DNA from: Candidatus Cloacimonadota bacterium
Lineage (GTDB): Bacteria; Cloacimonadota; Cloacimonadia; Cloacimonadales; WRIO01
Length of the DNA stretch: 13,303 nt
Assembly: GCA_017998585.1 (NCBI GenBank)
Contig: JAGOCT010000019.1
Span: forward strand, 1-13,303
Direction: 5' to 3'
Numbering within the stretch: the first letter of the stretch is position 1; each line of letters opens with the position of its first letter. A model generated the notes under the pieces. It was not told the DNA's origin, made no database searches, and saw only the letters and a program-made list of their open reading frames with translations. Below, piece after piece: positions 1 through 9,678 of the stretch. The position numbers were made by a program, and so were the translations under genes.

Positions 1-52
1 TGGTGTTTTGTGTTTACAATTAGATGGTTACTAATAGATAAAGTCTTTTTTC

Positions 53-820
53 TTAATAATACTTAGGAACTTTCTGAAGGATTGATGAGATGACTATCGC
101 AGAAGCGGTTACTGCAGCGGTTTCAGCTCTGAGTATATGATTGCCAATTGTAAAGCTGTCAATTTTTTCTTTCATAAACAAGTCAAATTCATCTTGATGA
201 AAGCCCCCTTCGGGTCCAATAAAAATACACAAAGAGCTTGGATAAAGTTTAAAAGATAGTTCAGAAAGGGAAGTTTCTGTTTCTTTTTCGGATGCGACAA
301 TACCTTTAAATCCAAAATTTTTTATCTGAAGAATTGTCTCATTAAGAGTTGAAACAGGGTGAACAATAGGTAAAAAGGCATTATCACATTGTTTAATGGC
401 AGAGATGGCTGTTTTTATCATTTTATCCTGAATCGGATCATGATTCTTATTTTTTGAATCAGTTATTCTCCGTACACTGTAACGGGTTTCCATCGGGAAA
501 AACTGTTTTACTCCCAACTCAGTCAGTTTTTCAATAATCCATAAGTCATTTTTATTTTTCAACAGAGAAAAAGCGACAGCAATTTCTGGTGTCCCTTTTT
601 GGAATGAATCGATTTTACTAATATAAATGTCAGCATTTTTTTTTGTAATTTTTGATATTTTACCATAAGCCAGTTGTCCCATTCCGTTTGTAAGAATGAT
701 TTCGTCATTTACACGGTAACGGGACACATTGACTAAATGGTGAAACTCATCGCCATCTAACAACAAGTTATTATCAAGATCACTATCTGACCATATTACA
801 GGCAAATAAAATGATGGCAT
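53..820 (-). CDS. rsmE: 16S rRNA (uracil-1498-N3)-methyltransferase RsmE
   Basis: A SAM-dependent SPOUT-family methyltransferase that, in characterised members, methylates N3 of U1498 in 16S rRNA of the assembled 30S subunit. The 255-aa product has the usual family length. The N-terminal PUA-like part carries FHHLVNVSRYRVND (about 26-39). The SPOUT part carries EKLTELGV (97-104), the glycine-rich SAM-binding loop GPEGGF (202-207) and GNHILRAETA (226-235), which contributes to the C-terminal knot. Its ATG shares one base with the dnaJ stop codon (TAATG), so translation is probably coupled to dnaJ. It is the last recognisable gene of the heat-shock operon on this strand. A dnaJ-rsmE neighbourhood is known in other bacteria, often with prmA between them; prmA is absent here. 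No clear terminator is visible in the 52 bases that remain downstream. Confidence 0.95.
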   Translation of the reverse strand: MPSFYLPVIWSDSDLDNNLLLDGDEFHHLVNVSRYRVNDEIILTNGMGQLAYGKISKITKKNADIYISKIDSFQKGTPEIAVAFSLLKNKNDLWIIEKLTELGVKQFFPMETRYSVRRITDSKNKNHDPIQDKMIKTAISAIKQCDNAFLPIVHPVSTLNETILQIKNFGFKGIVASEKETETSLSELSFKLYPSSLCIFIGPEGGFHQDEFDLFMKEKIDSFTIGNHILRAETAAVTASAIVISSILQKVPKYY

Positions 821-1974
821 TAAAATAAATCCTTAAATTTTTTCCAGAAGGTTTTATCTGGATTTAAATTTCGTTTTTCATCGAATTTCTTTAATTGTTC
901 ATACAATTTAATTTCTTCGGATGTTAGCGAGGTCGGTGTTACGACATCTACCTTAACGATGATATCGCCACGGTAATGTTCATTATTGACTTCAGGCAGA
1001 CCTTTCCCTCTTAACTTGAATACTTTGCCTGTCTGAGTACCTGCCGGTATCTTGACTTTTAGCTTTTCATCAGCTAAGGTTGTTACCATAATTTCACCAC
1101 CTAAAGCGGCTGTTGAGAAAGAAATCGGATACTCACAAATCAGATTGACTCCGTCTCTTACAAAGACATCATCTTCTTTTTCATGAATCATGACCAAAAT
1201 GTCTCCATTGCTGCCATTTCTTTTGCCTTTATTACCTTCTCCTCTTAAGCGAATGTATTGACCTTCCTGAACACCTGCCGGAATTGTTACTTTTACATCT
1301 TTTGGTTTACTGATTCTGCCGTCACCATTACAATGTTTACATTTCTTTTCGATAACTTTTCCTTCACCATGACAGGAAGGGCATGTTACAACAGTTTGAA
1401 CATTGCCAAAAAATGATTGTCTGACCTGACGTACCTGGCCCTGCCCGTTACACTGAGTACAGGTTTTTACCTTGCCATCTTCAGATCCGCTACCATTGCA
1501 TGAAGTACAAGTATCTTTAGTCGAAATTTTTACGGTTTTAGATACTCCGTTATAAATCTCTTTCATTGTTAATGAAAGTTCAATTCTCAAATCTTCTCCA
1601 CGATTAACCTGGTCCTGACGTGAACGTGATGAGCGTCTTCCGCCTCCAAAAAGATCTCCAAAAATGGATTCAAAACCTCCAAAAATGTCAGAAAAATCTC
1701 CTGTATGTGTGAAATTAGACCAGTCAAATCCACCAGCACCAAACTGGCTATCAACTCCTGCATGACCAAATTGGTCATATCTTGATTTCTTTTCAGGATC
1801 GCTGAGTACTTCGTATGCCTCTGCAGCCTCTTTAAACTTTTCTTCTGCTTCGGCATTTCCTGGGTTTTTATCTGGATGGTACTTCATTGCCAGTTTTCTG
1901 TAGGCACTCTTTATTGTACTTTCATCAGCGTTTTTATCAACGCCGAGTATTTCATAATAATCTCTTTTAGACAT
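820..1974 (-). CDS. dnaJ: Chaperone protein DnaJ (Hsp40)
   Basis: Type I J-protein co-chaperone. It delivers unfolded clients to DnaK and stimulates DnaK ATP hydrolysis in the cytosol. At 384 aa it is of standard length with all domains in order. The J domain has the HPD motif at 33-35 (KYHPDKNPG). A Gly/Phe-rich segment spans about 73-112 and includes the DIFGGF motif. Four intact CXXCXGXG zinc repeats lie at 156-163, 172-179, 198-205 and 212-219, followed by two C-terminal beta domains. The ATG is preceded by an AGAGG-type ribosome binding site (complement of 1984-1988, about 9 nt upstream). Unlike the other junctions of this operon, it is separated from dnaK by 177 nt, which contain a hairpin and a possible internal promoter, so its dosage may differ from that of dnaK. 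No defects are seen. Confidence 0.98.
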   Translation of the reverse strand: MSKRDYYEILGVDKNADESTIKSAYRKLAMKYHPDKNPGNAEAEEKFKEAAEAYEVLSDPEKKSRYDQFGHAGVDSQFGAGGFDWSNFTHTGDFSDIFGGFESIFGDLFGGGRRSSRSRQDQVNRGEDLRIELSLTMKEIYNGVSKTVKISTKDTCTSCNGSGSEDGKVKTCTQCNGQGQVRQVRQSFFGNVQTVVTCPSCHGEGKVIEKKCKHCNGDGRISKPKDVKVTIPAGVQEGQYIRLRGEGNKGKRNGSNGDILVMIHEKEDDVFVRDGVNLICEYPISFSTAALGGEIMVTTLADEKLKVKIPAGTQTGKVFKLRGKGLPEVNNEHYRGDIIVKVDVVTPTSLTSEEIKLYEQLKKFDEKRNLNPDKTFWKKFKDLF

Positions 1975-2013
1975 ATTCTTTCGCCTCTATTCTTCTTTTG
2001 GTTACACTGTAGG

Positions 2014-2031
2014 GTAAGCAACCTTGCTTGC
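2014..2031 (-). repeat. Short inverted repeat in the dnaJ leader
   Basis: GTAAGCAA and TTGCTTGC face each other across two central C bases, giving about 6-7 base pairs with a realistic 4-nt loop. It lies between a possible extended -10 element (2034-2042) and dnaJ. If that promoter is used, the hairpin would sit at or close to the 5' end of the dnaJ message, where it could stabilise it. It has no U-tract, so it is not a terminator. Confidence 0.35.
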
Positions 2032-2033
2032 AA

Positions 2034-2042
2034 ACTATAACA
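2034..2042 (-). promoter_or_regulatory. Possible extended -10 promoter for dnaJ-rsmE
   Basis: The minus strand reads TGTTATAGT, matching the extended -10 pattern TGnTATAAT at all but one base, about 60 nt upstream of the dnaJ ATG and downstream of the hairpin that follows dnaK. No good -35 hexamer is seen 16-18 nt upstream. In this AT-rich DNA such a match can arise by chance. The unusually long spacer and the upstream hairpin are what make an internal promoter plausible. Confidence 0.3.
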
Positions 2043-2102
2043 ATCAGGTTTTGCATAACCCTTTCAGTTACAAACAAATCCACAATTTACTCTTAAGATA
2101 TA

Positions 2103-2136
2103 GAAAATTCGGCTTAACAAAATTGTCAAGCCGAAT
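2103..2136 (-). terminator. Hairpin after dnaK (attenuating terminator or 3' stabiliser)
   Basis: A perfect 9-bp inverted repeat, ATTCGGCTT / AAGCCGAAT (2107-2115 and 2128-2136), lies about 15 nt after the dnaK stop codon. On the minus strand the loop GACAATTTTGTT can extend the stem by about four more pairs, and the hairpin is followed by TTTTC. The U-run is short for an intrinsic terminator, so partial termination or protection of the dnaK 3' end is more likely than a full stop. On the plus strand no T-run follows. Confidence 0.65.
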
Positions 2137-2151
2137 AGATCAATTTATGGA

Positions 2152-4113
2152 TTATTTATCATCAACCACTTCGAATTCAGCATCTACAGGACCGTCATTT
2201 GTTGGTTTTGCTTGTTCCTGAGCATTATTTGCCTGATTCATAAAGTCTTCTGGATTGAATCCACCTGCACCACCTTGAGCACCTTGTTGTTCCTGCATGT
2301 TTTTATAGAGGATTTCACCCAGTTTTTGTGCACGTTTGGATAAAGTCTCAGCAGCTTCGTTGTATTCAGCTGCAGTCTGGCCTTTTTCCAGTTTTTCTTT
2401 AGCTTCTTTAATCGCAGCTTCAATCTCAGTTTTTTCTGAATCTGATAATTTGTCAGCATAATCAGCCATTGATTTTTCAGTTGAGAAGATCAATGTATCC
2501 AGTTTATTTTTTGCTTCGATCATTTCTTTTCTTTGTTTATCTTCATCTGCATGTGCTTCTGCTTCTTTAACCATTCTGTTGATTTCTTCTTCACTCAGAC
2601 TACCTGGTCTTTCAATACGCATAGAATGTTCTTTATTGGTACCTTTATCTTTTGCAGACACATGAAGAATACCGTTTGCATCGATATCAAATGTAACTTC
2701 AATTTGTGGAACTCCTCTTGGTGCTGGTGGAATACCAACCAGATCAAAACGACCCAGACTGCGGTTATCATTCGCCATCGGTCTTTCACCCTGAAGAATA
2801 TGGATGGTTACGGCATTTTGATTATCTGCAGCAGTTGAGAATACCTGGCTTTTGCGGGTAGGAACAGTCGTGTTTCTTTCAATAATTGGAGTCATCACAC
2901 CACCTAATGTTTCAATACCCAAAGTCAGAGGAGTTACATCAAGTAAGAGGATGTCATTTAATTTTTCATCTCCGCCTAAGATACCACCCTGAACAGCAGC
3001 ACCAATTGCAACCACTTCATCAGGATTTAAACTTTTGTTGGTTTTTTTATTGAAGAATTTTTCAACCGCTTCCTGAACTGCAGGGATACGGGTACTGCCA
3101 CCAACCAGTAAGACTTCGTGAATTTGTGATGAATTTAACTTTGAATCTTCCAATGCTTTACGGCATGGAATAAGAGATCTTTCCACAAGTCTGGCTGTTA
3201 AACGATTAAATTCTGAAACAGATAAGTCATAAACAAGATGTTTAGGACCGCTTGCATCAGCTGTTATGAACGGCAGGTTGATATTAGTTGTTGGAGTTCC
3301 TGATAATTCAATTTTAGCTTTTTCTGCAGCTTCTTTCAGTCGTTGCATTGCCATATTGTCTCTGGATAAATCAACACCCTGATCTGCTTTGAATTTTTCA
3401 ATCAGCCAGTCCATAATCGCTTTATCAAAATCGTCACCGCCAAGATGAGTATCGCCACCGGTTGATAACACTTCTACCACACCATCAGCTACTTCAAGGA
3501 TAGAGATGTCAAATGTTCCGCCACCTAAGTCATATACAGCGATTTTTTCTGCTTTTTTATCTTCTTTTTGAAGCCCGTAAGCGAGAGCTGCAGCAGTTGG
3601 TTCGTTGATAATTCTTTTTACATCAAGACCAGCGATACGACCAGCATCTTTGGTTGCCTGTCTCTGAGCATCATTGAAGTAAGCAGGAACGGTAATCACC
3701 GCTTCTTTAACTTCTTGTCCCAGATAAGCTTCAGCAGTTTCCTTCATTTTAGTTAAAATGATAGCTGAAATTTCCTGAGGTGTAAAGTCTTTGCTTACAG
3801 CATCGATATGAACGGTTGCTTCGCCTTTGTTGGTTGCATTCACTTTATAACCAACAATGCGAATTTCATCTTGAACTTCATTTATATTTCTACCCATAAA
3901 ACGTTTGATTGAATAAACGGTATTGGTTGGATTGGTGATTAACTGTCTTTTTGCCAGCTGACCAACCAGTCTTTCTCCCTTTGCATTAAATCCGACAACA
4001 GATGGAGTTGTGCGGGTTCCTTCAGCATTAGCGATAACGATTGGTTTACCACCTTCCATTACTGATACACATGAATTAGTGGTTCCTAAGTCGATTCCGA
4101 TGATTTTTCCCAT
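2152..4113 (-). CDS. dnaK: Molecular chaperone DnaK (Hsp70)
   Basis: Cytosolic ATP-dependent chaperone that binds exposed hydrophobic segments, working with DnaJ and GrpE from the same operon. The 653-aa product shows the actin-like ATPase signatures [12 protein letters not shown] (7-18), [11 protein letters not shown] (194-204) and [11 protein letters not shown] (337-347). It also has the conserved interdomain linker region ([11 protein letters not shown], about 389-399), a beta-sandwich substrate domain and a helical lid. The tail is Gln/Asn/Gly-rich and ends in EFEVVDDK, the usual bacterial acidic terminus. The start is well fixed: a strong AAGGAGG lies 6 nt upstream of the ATG, and the grpE stop is 21 nt away. 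It is regulated with hrcA through the CIRCE elements at the operon head. A hairpin follows immediately downstream. No missing residues are seen in the nucleotide-binding motifs. Confidence 0.99.
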   Translation of the reverse strand: MGKIIGIDLGTTNSCVSVMEGGKPIVIANAEGTRTTPSVVGFNAKGERLVGQLAKRQLITNPTNTVYSIKRFMGRNINEVQDEIRIVGYKVNATNKGEATVHIDAVSKDFTPQEISAIILTKMKETAEAYLGQEVKEAVITVPAYFNDAQRQATKDAGRIAGLDVKRIINEPTAAALAYGLQKEDKKAEKIAVYDLGGGTFDISILEVADGVVEVLSTGGDTHLGGDDFDKAIMDWLIEKFKADQGVDLSRDNMAMQRLKEAAEKAKIELSGTPTTNINLPFITADASGPKHLVYDLSVSEFNRLTARLVERSLIPCRKALEDSKLNSSQIHEVLLVGGSTRIPAVQEAVEKFFNKKTNKSLNPDEVVAIGAAVQGGILGGDEKLNDILLLDVTPLTLGIETLGGVMTPIIERNTTVPTRKSQVFSTAADNQNAVTIHILQGERPMANDNRSLGRFDLVGIPPAPRGVPQIEVTFDIDANGILHVSAKDKGTNKEHSMRIERPGSLSEEEINRMVKEAEAHADEDKQRKEMIEAKNKLDTLIFSTEKSMADYADKLSDSEKTEIEAAIKEAKEKLEKGQTAAEYNEAAETLSKRAQKLGEILYKNMQEQQGAQGGAGGFNPEDFMNQANNAQEQAKPTNDGPVDAEFEVVDDK

Positions 4114-4119
4114 GGTATG

Positions 4120-4126
4120 CCTCCTT
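4120..4126 (-). promoter_or_regulatory. Strong ribosome binding site of dnaK
   Basis: AAGGAGG on the minus strand, 6 nt before the dnaK ATG. It is the most complete Shine-Dalgarno sequence of this operon, consistent with high DnaK synthesis, and it fixes the start codon. Confidence 0.8.
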
Positions 4127-4134
4127 TTTATTTT

Positions 4135-4746
4135 TTATTCTTTATTTTCTGGTTTTATGCCATTAGAAACAGCTACACGAGCTGGTCTGATTACTTTTTC
4201 ATTCATCTTGTAGCCATTTTGAATGACAGCTGCGATGATGTTTTCCTCTAAATCAGAAGGAATATGAGCTAATGCTTCATGATAGTTAGGGTCAAATTCC
4301 TTTTCAAAACATTCAATTTTGGTAACATTGTTTCTTTTTAACAGCGTTTCAATCTGTTGATAAATCAGTTCAATGCCTTTTTTAAACGCTTCAAAGCCGT
4401 CTGTATTCACTTCTACACTAAAAGCCCTTTCAAAATTGTCAAAGACTTCACAAATCTCAAGAATAATCTTCTCGTTGGAATATTTCACCCAGTCAGCCTT
4501 TTCTTTGAGTGTATTCTTACGAAAGTTGTCAAAATCAGCTAATGTTCTCAGCCACTTATTTTTAAATTCGTCACGTTCAGCTTCTAATTTTTCAAGTTCC
4601 TGCTCAAAGGAATCCTCTTCTTCAATCTCCTGTACAGTGATTTCCTGTATCTCTTCAGAAGAACTGGCATCTTCATTTTTTATTGGCGCAGTTTCTTCAT
4701 GCTCAACAGGAATATCTGTTTTTTTTAGTTCGTCATCCTGAATCAT
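4135..4746 (-). CDS. grpE: Nucleotide exchange factor GrpE
   Basis: Homodimeric co-chaperone that releases ADP from DnaK and acts as a thermosensor of the DnaK cycle. With the start chosen here the protein is 203 aa. It has an acidic, Glu-rich N-terminal tail (to about 48), a long coiled-coil helix containing WLRTLADFDNFRKN and VFDNFERAF, then the C-terminal beta domain with FDPNYHEALAHIP, QNGYKMNEKVIRPARVAVSNG. A longer reading from 4782 is open but would overlap hrcA by 20 nt and has no Shine-Dalgarno. The ATG at 4746 has AAAGGA ten nt upstream, directly after the hrcA stop codon, and is preferred. It is followed by dnaK after 21 nt. It belongs to the CIRCE-controlled heat-shock operon. Confidence 0.95.
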   Translation of the reverse strand: MIQDDELKKTDIPVEHEETAPIKNEDASSSEEIQEITVQEIEEEDSFEQELEKLEAERDEFKNKWLRTLADFDNFRKNTLKEKADWVKYSNEKIILEICEVFDNFERAFSVEVNTDGFEAFKKGIELIYQQIETLLKRNNVTKIECFEKEFDPNYHEALAHIPSDLEENIIAAVIQNGYKMNEKVIRPARVAVSNGIKPENKE

Positions 4747-4756
4747 GTTCTCTTTA

Positions 4757-4762
4757 TCCTTT
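4757..4762 (-). promoter_or_regulatory. Ribosome binding site deciding the grpE start
   Basis: AAAGGA on the minus strand abuts the hrcA TAA (4763-4765) and lies 10 nt before the ATG at 4746. The upstream in-frame ATG at 4782 lacks a comparable site. This supports the shorter GrpE and suggests translational coupling to hrcA. Confidence 0.65.
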
Positions 4763-5860
4763 TTATTGTCTTTTTTTATCATTTCTAAGTACCATCATCC
4801 CTTTCTTAGTTGTTTGAGTAATAATCTTTGCGATATCTCTTACTACTGGAATGTTTTTTTTATAATTCATGCTGTTAGGTCCAATTACTCCCAGATAAGC
4901 CGGTATATCAAATATCTCATATCTTGAAAATATCATGGAGAATCCATTCCATTCAGGATTACCAAAATCCTCTCCCAATAATATATTCCATTCCGTACTA
5001 CTAGCATCCTGCTTGTAGCCTTTTTCTGAATCCAATTGATATTTCTGCATCATGGAAATCAGCAAATCGTGTCTCTGCATCATTTCTAAAAAGAGAAGGA
5101 TGTTATGCTTATTATCAAACTCTACCTGATTGAGAAATTCAACACTACCATCAAAATGAATATAAAAACTATTCAATTCTATTAAGGCATTGTAGAATTC
5201 TTTTAAAAAACATTGAAGAAGCTTATTGTCTTCTGATACAATGTCTGACAGATTGTCCAGATATTTATTGATAATGTCATATATCCTTAGTCCTGTCAGT
5301 TCATCATTCAAATATCTGACCAATACTTTTAACTGGGCTTCAGATATATCAAAATCTGGCTTGATGATAATCGTTTTATCCATTCCTGAATCGAGGCTAA
5401 TAACAAATAATAACTTGTCATTTGCCACTTTAAACACATCCAGTTTGGATAGACAGTCATAAGATATCTCTGGTTCTGCTACAAAACTAAGCTGATCGGT
5501 TTCTTTTGCCAGTAATTGTTTAATAAAATGAAGTGAAAGCGGAATATCCCGATAATTTTGAACTAACATGGATTGTAAAAAGTCGGTTTTATCATACTTT
5601 ATTTTGGCTACTTCAGGTTTGATACAATCTACATATTTTCTATAACCCGCAATGGTGGGAATTCGCCCTGCTGAAGTATGTGGCTGGTAGATATAGCCTT
5701 TTCCTTCCAAACGGGATAGGTCATTACGAATCGTAGCTGAACTAATACCTTCAATATAGTTCTCGCATAAAGATCTGGAGGCAACTGCTTCCTTGGTCTC
5801 TATAAACTCTTCTACCAGATTCTTCAGAACTTCCTGTTCTCTGAGCTCATTCTTTTTCAT
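4763..5860 (-). CDS. hrcA: Heat-inducible transcription repressor HrcA
   Basis: DNA-binding repressor that binds CIRCE operators of class I heat-shock genes. Its folding depends on the GroE chaperonin, which links repression to chaperone demand. The 365-aa product is slightly longer than the common ~340 aa. The N-terminal winged helix carries LVEEFIETKEAVASRSL (15-31), SSATIRNDLSRLEGKGYI (40-57) and HTSAGRIPTIAGYRKYVD (61-78). These are the family's most conserved blocks and include the recognition helix. The rest is the GAF-like dimerisation and insertion region, ending with YLGVIGPNSMNY, a well-conserved C-terminal motif. It is the first gene of the operon and autoregulated: a CIRCE-like element overlaps its ribosome binding site (AAGGAG, 9 nt before ATG) and another overlaps the candidate -35. 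The stop codon abuts the grpE ribosome binding site. Confidence 0.97.
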   Translation of the reverse strand: MKKNELREQEVLKNLVEEFIETKEAVASRSLCENYIEGISSATIRNDLSRLEGKGYIYQPHTSAGRIPTIAGYRKYVDCIKPEVAKIKYDKTDFLQSMLVQNYRDIPLSLHFIKQLLAKETDQLSFVAEPEISYDCLSKLDVFKVANDKLLFVISLDSGMDKTIIIKPDFDISEAQLKVLVRYLNDELTGLRIYDIINKYLDNLSDIVSEDNKLLQCFLKEFYNALIELNSFYIHFDGSVEFLNQVEFDNKHNILLFLEMMQRHDLLISMMQKYQLDSEKGYKQDASSTEWNILLGEDFGNPEWNGFSMIFSRYEIFDIPAYLGVIGPNSMNYKKNIPVVRDIAKIITQTTKKGMMVLRNDKKRQ

Positions 5861-5863
5861 TTT

Positions 5864-5890
5864 TTAGCACTCCTTATCGTATTCTGCTAA
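5864..5890 (-). promoter_or_regulatory. CIRCE operator 1 (HrcA binding site), proximal
   Basis: On the minus strand this reads TTAGCAGAA, 9 nt, GAGTGCTAA. The right arm is a perfect match to the CIRCE consensus TTAGCACTC-N9-GAGTGCTAA and the left arm matches 6 of 9. The hrcA Shine-Dalgarno AAGGAG runs from the spacer into the right arm, and the ATG follows 3 nt after the operator. HrcA bound here could block transcription; in RNA the imperfect repeat could also mask the ribosome binding site. Confidence 0.9.
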
Positions 5891-5899
5891 TCTAATGAC

Positions 5900-5927
5900 A
5901 AAATAATATAATTTGAAAAATTGTCAA
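5900..5927 (-). promoter_or_regulatory. Candidate promoter of the hrcA-grpE-dnaK operon
   Basis: On the minus strand a perfect TTGACA (5922-5927) is followed after 16 nt by TATTTT (5900-5905), a 4-of-6 match to the -10 consensus. Transcription would start near 5893, just before or within CIRCE operator 1. The -35 lies in the degenerate arm of CIRCE operator 2. Its position between two HrcA sites supports it. If the host uses the Bacteroidetes-type -7 element, the exact -10 may differ. Confidence 0.6.
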
Positions 5928-5947
5928 ACAAAATCTTTGAGTGCTAA
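5921..5947 (-). promoter_or_regulatory. CIRCE-like operator 2, distal
   Basis: On the minus strand this reads TTAGCACTC, 9 nt, GTTTGACAA. The left arm is a perfect CIRCE arm; the right arm matches 5 of 9 and instead contains the perfect -35 hexamer TTGACA. The spacing of 9 is canonical. It is weaker than operator 1, but a perfect 9-nt arm at this location is unlikely to be chance. Confidence 0.65.
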
Positions 5948-6262
5948 TTTTTTTATGTTGATGCTTTTTTGAGAAGTTTACTGTAAAAGTGAAAAACTGA
6001 AAATCTAATTGTATCATTTAATCTGATACGATGTCAGAAAATGTAATTAGTAATGAGAAATATGAAGTGTATTCTACAGGATAGATATGAGAATCAAAAG
6101 AGAAAAAAAGAGATAACATATTAAAAAATAGAGAAATAAGAGAAATATTGTGAATAAGACAAAAGAAGTTCATTTTTTGCTAAAATAATCTCATTTGATG
6201 AATGCTTTTTTTTCTGGAGATTTTGTAATAACTATTTTTTTACTACTCAGTTGCTATCTTAA

Positions 6263-6590
6263 TTACTGGGCTTAGTATTGTTATTCTTTTTAGAATATTT
6301 TCATCGATTATATTCGTTATACTCTTTCAGATTGTTTATTGCTTTTAATTTGAGGAAAGTATTGCATAAATGGCGACTAGCCATTCAAGTATTGAATGAT
6401 TTACGAATGTAACGAAGAACATTCATTCAGTTTAACTATAGTATTGAGCTGTTTAAAAAACAAGAGTAACGAAGTGGTAGCAAAAGAGTTTGATTTTCTT
6501 TAAAAAACAGAAGACAATAAACTATCATTAATTCGTTTTGATAATGGTATAAACTGGCGTTAATGAATTTACAAGAGGTTGCTATCTTGG
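6263..6590 (+). pseudogene. Possible decayed coding patch, perhaps a transposase remnant
   Basis: The plus strand contains coding-like peptides in shifting frames. The frame 6263-6412 is open for 49 codons without an ATG and ends in a Lys/Arg-rich stretch (LRKVLHKWRLAIQVLNDLR). A second frame then takes over from 6396 to 6503 (NKSNEVVAKEFDFL, stop). After that stop the same frame continues with KLSLIRFDNGINWR to a stop at about 6561. A +1 shift then gives EFTRGCYLG. DNG followed by EF recalls the catalytic Asp block of DDE transposases of the IS30 or related type, but the match is short. No terminal inverted repeats of an insertion sequence are identified. It may equally be random AT-rich sequence; treat the family call as speculative. 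Confidence 0.22.
6382..6424. repeat. Cluster of small inverted repeats built on GAATG/CATTC
   Basis: CATTCAA-GTA-TTGAATG (6382-6398) is a perfect 7-bp inverted repeat with a 3-nt loop. It is followed by GAATGT (6405-6410) and ACATTC (6419-6424) with an 8-nt loop. Neither is followed by a T-run. Function unknown; they lie in the coding-like patch and may be incidental. Confidence 0.4.
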
Positions 6591-6611
6591 TAAAATATAA
6601 AAATGTTTTGG

Positions 6612-7409
6612 CTATTTATTCAATAATGGGGCATTATGAAATTTTGCGTGAATTTTATTGCGATTTAGATAATAACACAGACAGTATCTTAAAGAAGGAT
6701 TAGTGGTAGTTAAATAGACTTCTCTCACATAATTTCTATCTTTTCGAATGACTTCAGAAATGGGAATTTTGGCATATTTTCTGCCAGGTAGAGAACGCTT
6801 TAAAGTATGAGACATCGTCATTTCAATGAGATCGTCGAAGGTTTTGTATTTCAGCAATTCAAGCAGAACAAAATAGGTGATCATAACATCACCGTCGGCG
6901 GTATGAGCTGTAAAATCCTGTAATACTTCTGTATTTAGGTTTAGTTCATTTTTTAAAAAGCGCAGTGAACTTTTATGCAGATTGAAAACCTGACGGGCAC
7001 AATATTCTGTATCAAGAATTTTGCATGCGCATTCAATCCCTTCTCTGGCTATCATAAATAAATCATTTTCAATAGCATGCCCAATAATCACATTATTTTT
7101 ATTTGAGAAAATGCTTTTTATCTCATTAAACATGGTAGAGTTAGCGAATCTTAATTTATCCTTTACCATTGAATTACTGATATTATGTACCCATCGGGAA
7201 CCATCTTTTATCTGTACTCCTGGATTAAACATTTCAATTTTGAGATGATTTAACATATTATTCTCAAATGTTCCAATAGCAAGGCTGATGATTCTGTCTT
7301 CTTTTGATGATCCGCTAGTTTCTGTGTCTATAATATAATTCATGAGAGCCATTTTCAATAAGTGGCTCATTTTGTCAATGATTATAGAATCACTCTTCTT
7401 GATTGTCAT
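6612..7409 (-). CDS. DEDDh-type 3'-5' exonuclease with ExoX-like C-terminal segment
   Basis: Predicted 3'-5' exonuclease of the DnaQ/ExoX group acting on DNA or RNA ends. From the longest start, Exo I is DTETSG (28-33; metal ligands D28, E30), Exo II is GHAIENDLFMIARE (110-123; D116) and Exo III is AHTADGDVMIT (168-178; H169, D174), so all catalytic residues are present. The tail LPGRKYAKIPISEVIRKDRNYVREVY followed by a Tyr-rich helix resembles the small domain after the exonuclease in some ExoX-like proteins, where GKYKG...YLRW is usual. The start is uncertain. No Shine-Dalgarno precedes the ATG at 7409, and ATGs at 7352 or 7343 would place the protein start just before the first beta strand, as in ExoX. 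It is a lone gene, divergent from obgE and followed by a long gene-free stretch. A DNA polymerase III epsilon role is less likely because of the tail. Confidence 0.82.
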   Translation of the reverse strand: MTIKKSDSIIIDKMSHLLKMALMNYIIDTETSGSSKEDRIISLAIGTFENNMLNHLKIEMFNPGVQIKDGSRWVHNISNSMVKDKLRFANSTMFNEIKSIFSNKNNVIIGHAIENDLFMIAREGIECACKILDTEYCARQVFNLHKSSLRFLKNELNLNTEVLQDFTAHTADGDVMITYFVLLELLKYKTFDDLIEMTMSHTLKRSLPGRKYAKIPISEVIRKDRNYVREVYLTTTNPSLRYCLCYYLNRNKIHAKFHNAPLLNK

Positions 7410-9650
<2,241 letters not shown>

Positions 9651-9668
9651 ATATCAGAAACAAAATTT

Positions 9669-9672
9669 GGAG
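9669..9672 (+). promoter_or_regulatory. Ribosome binding site deciding the rph start
   Basis: GGAG lies 6 nt upstream of the ATG at 9679. The in-frame ATG at 9619 lies inside dprA, would add 20 residues with no family resemblance and lacks such a site, so 9679 is taken as the start. Confidence 0.75.
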
Positions 9673-9678
9673 AATAAT

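Larger units (their letters stand above)
5948..6611. other. Long AT-rich stretch with no intact gene
   Basis: About 660 bases between the heat-shock operon control region and the 3' end of the exonuclease gene. From left to right it holds three things. First, a nested inverted repeat: CTAATT/AATTAG (6005-6010, 6045-6050) enclosing GTATCA/TGATAC (6011-6016, 6024-6029). Second, a purine-rich tract on the plus strand from about 6089 to 6169. Third, a patch from about 6263 to 6590 that reads like decayed coding sequence. No intact ORF of useful length, tRNA or convincing terminator is seen. Confidence 0.6.

Noticed and set aside
2024..2221. Small plus-strand open frame across the dnaK-dnaJ spacer.
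   Set aside because: It overlaps the dnaK 3' end antisense, has no ribosome binding site and passes through the hairpin; no coding character.
4373..4741. A 122-codon open frame on the plus strand, Ser-rich.
   Set aside because: It is the antisense shadow of the acidic Glu-rich part of grpE; its composition follows from the codons of the real gene.
6382..6398. The perfect 7-bp inverted repeat as a transcription terminator.
   Set aside because: It is AT-rich and weak, and no T-run follows on either strand.
6250..6588. An 11-bp exact direct repeat, GTTGCTATCTT, at 6250-6260 and 6578-6588 flanking the coding-like patch, as if it were a target-site duplication.
   Set aside because: In about 660 bases of AT-rich DNA one such repeat is not unlikely by chance, and no terminal inverted repeats accompany it.
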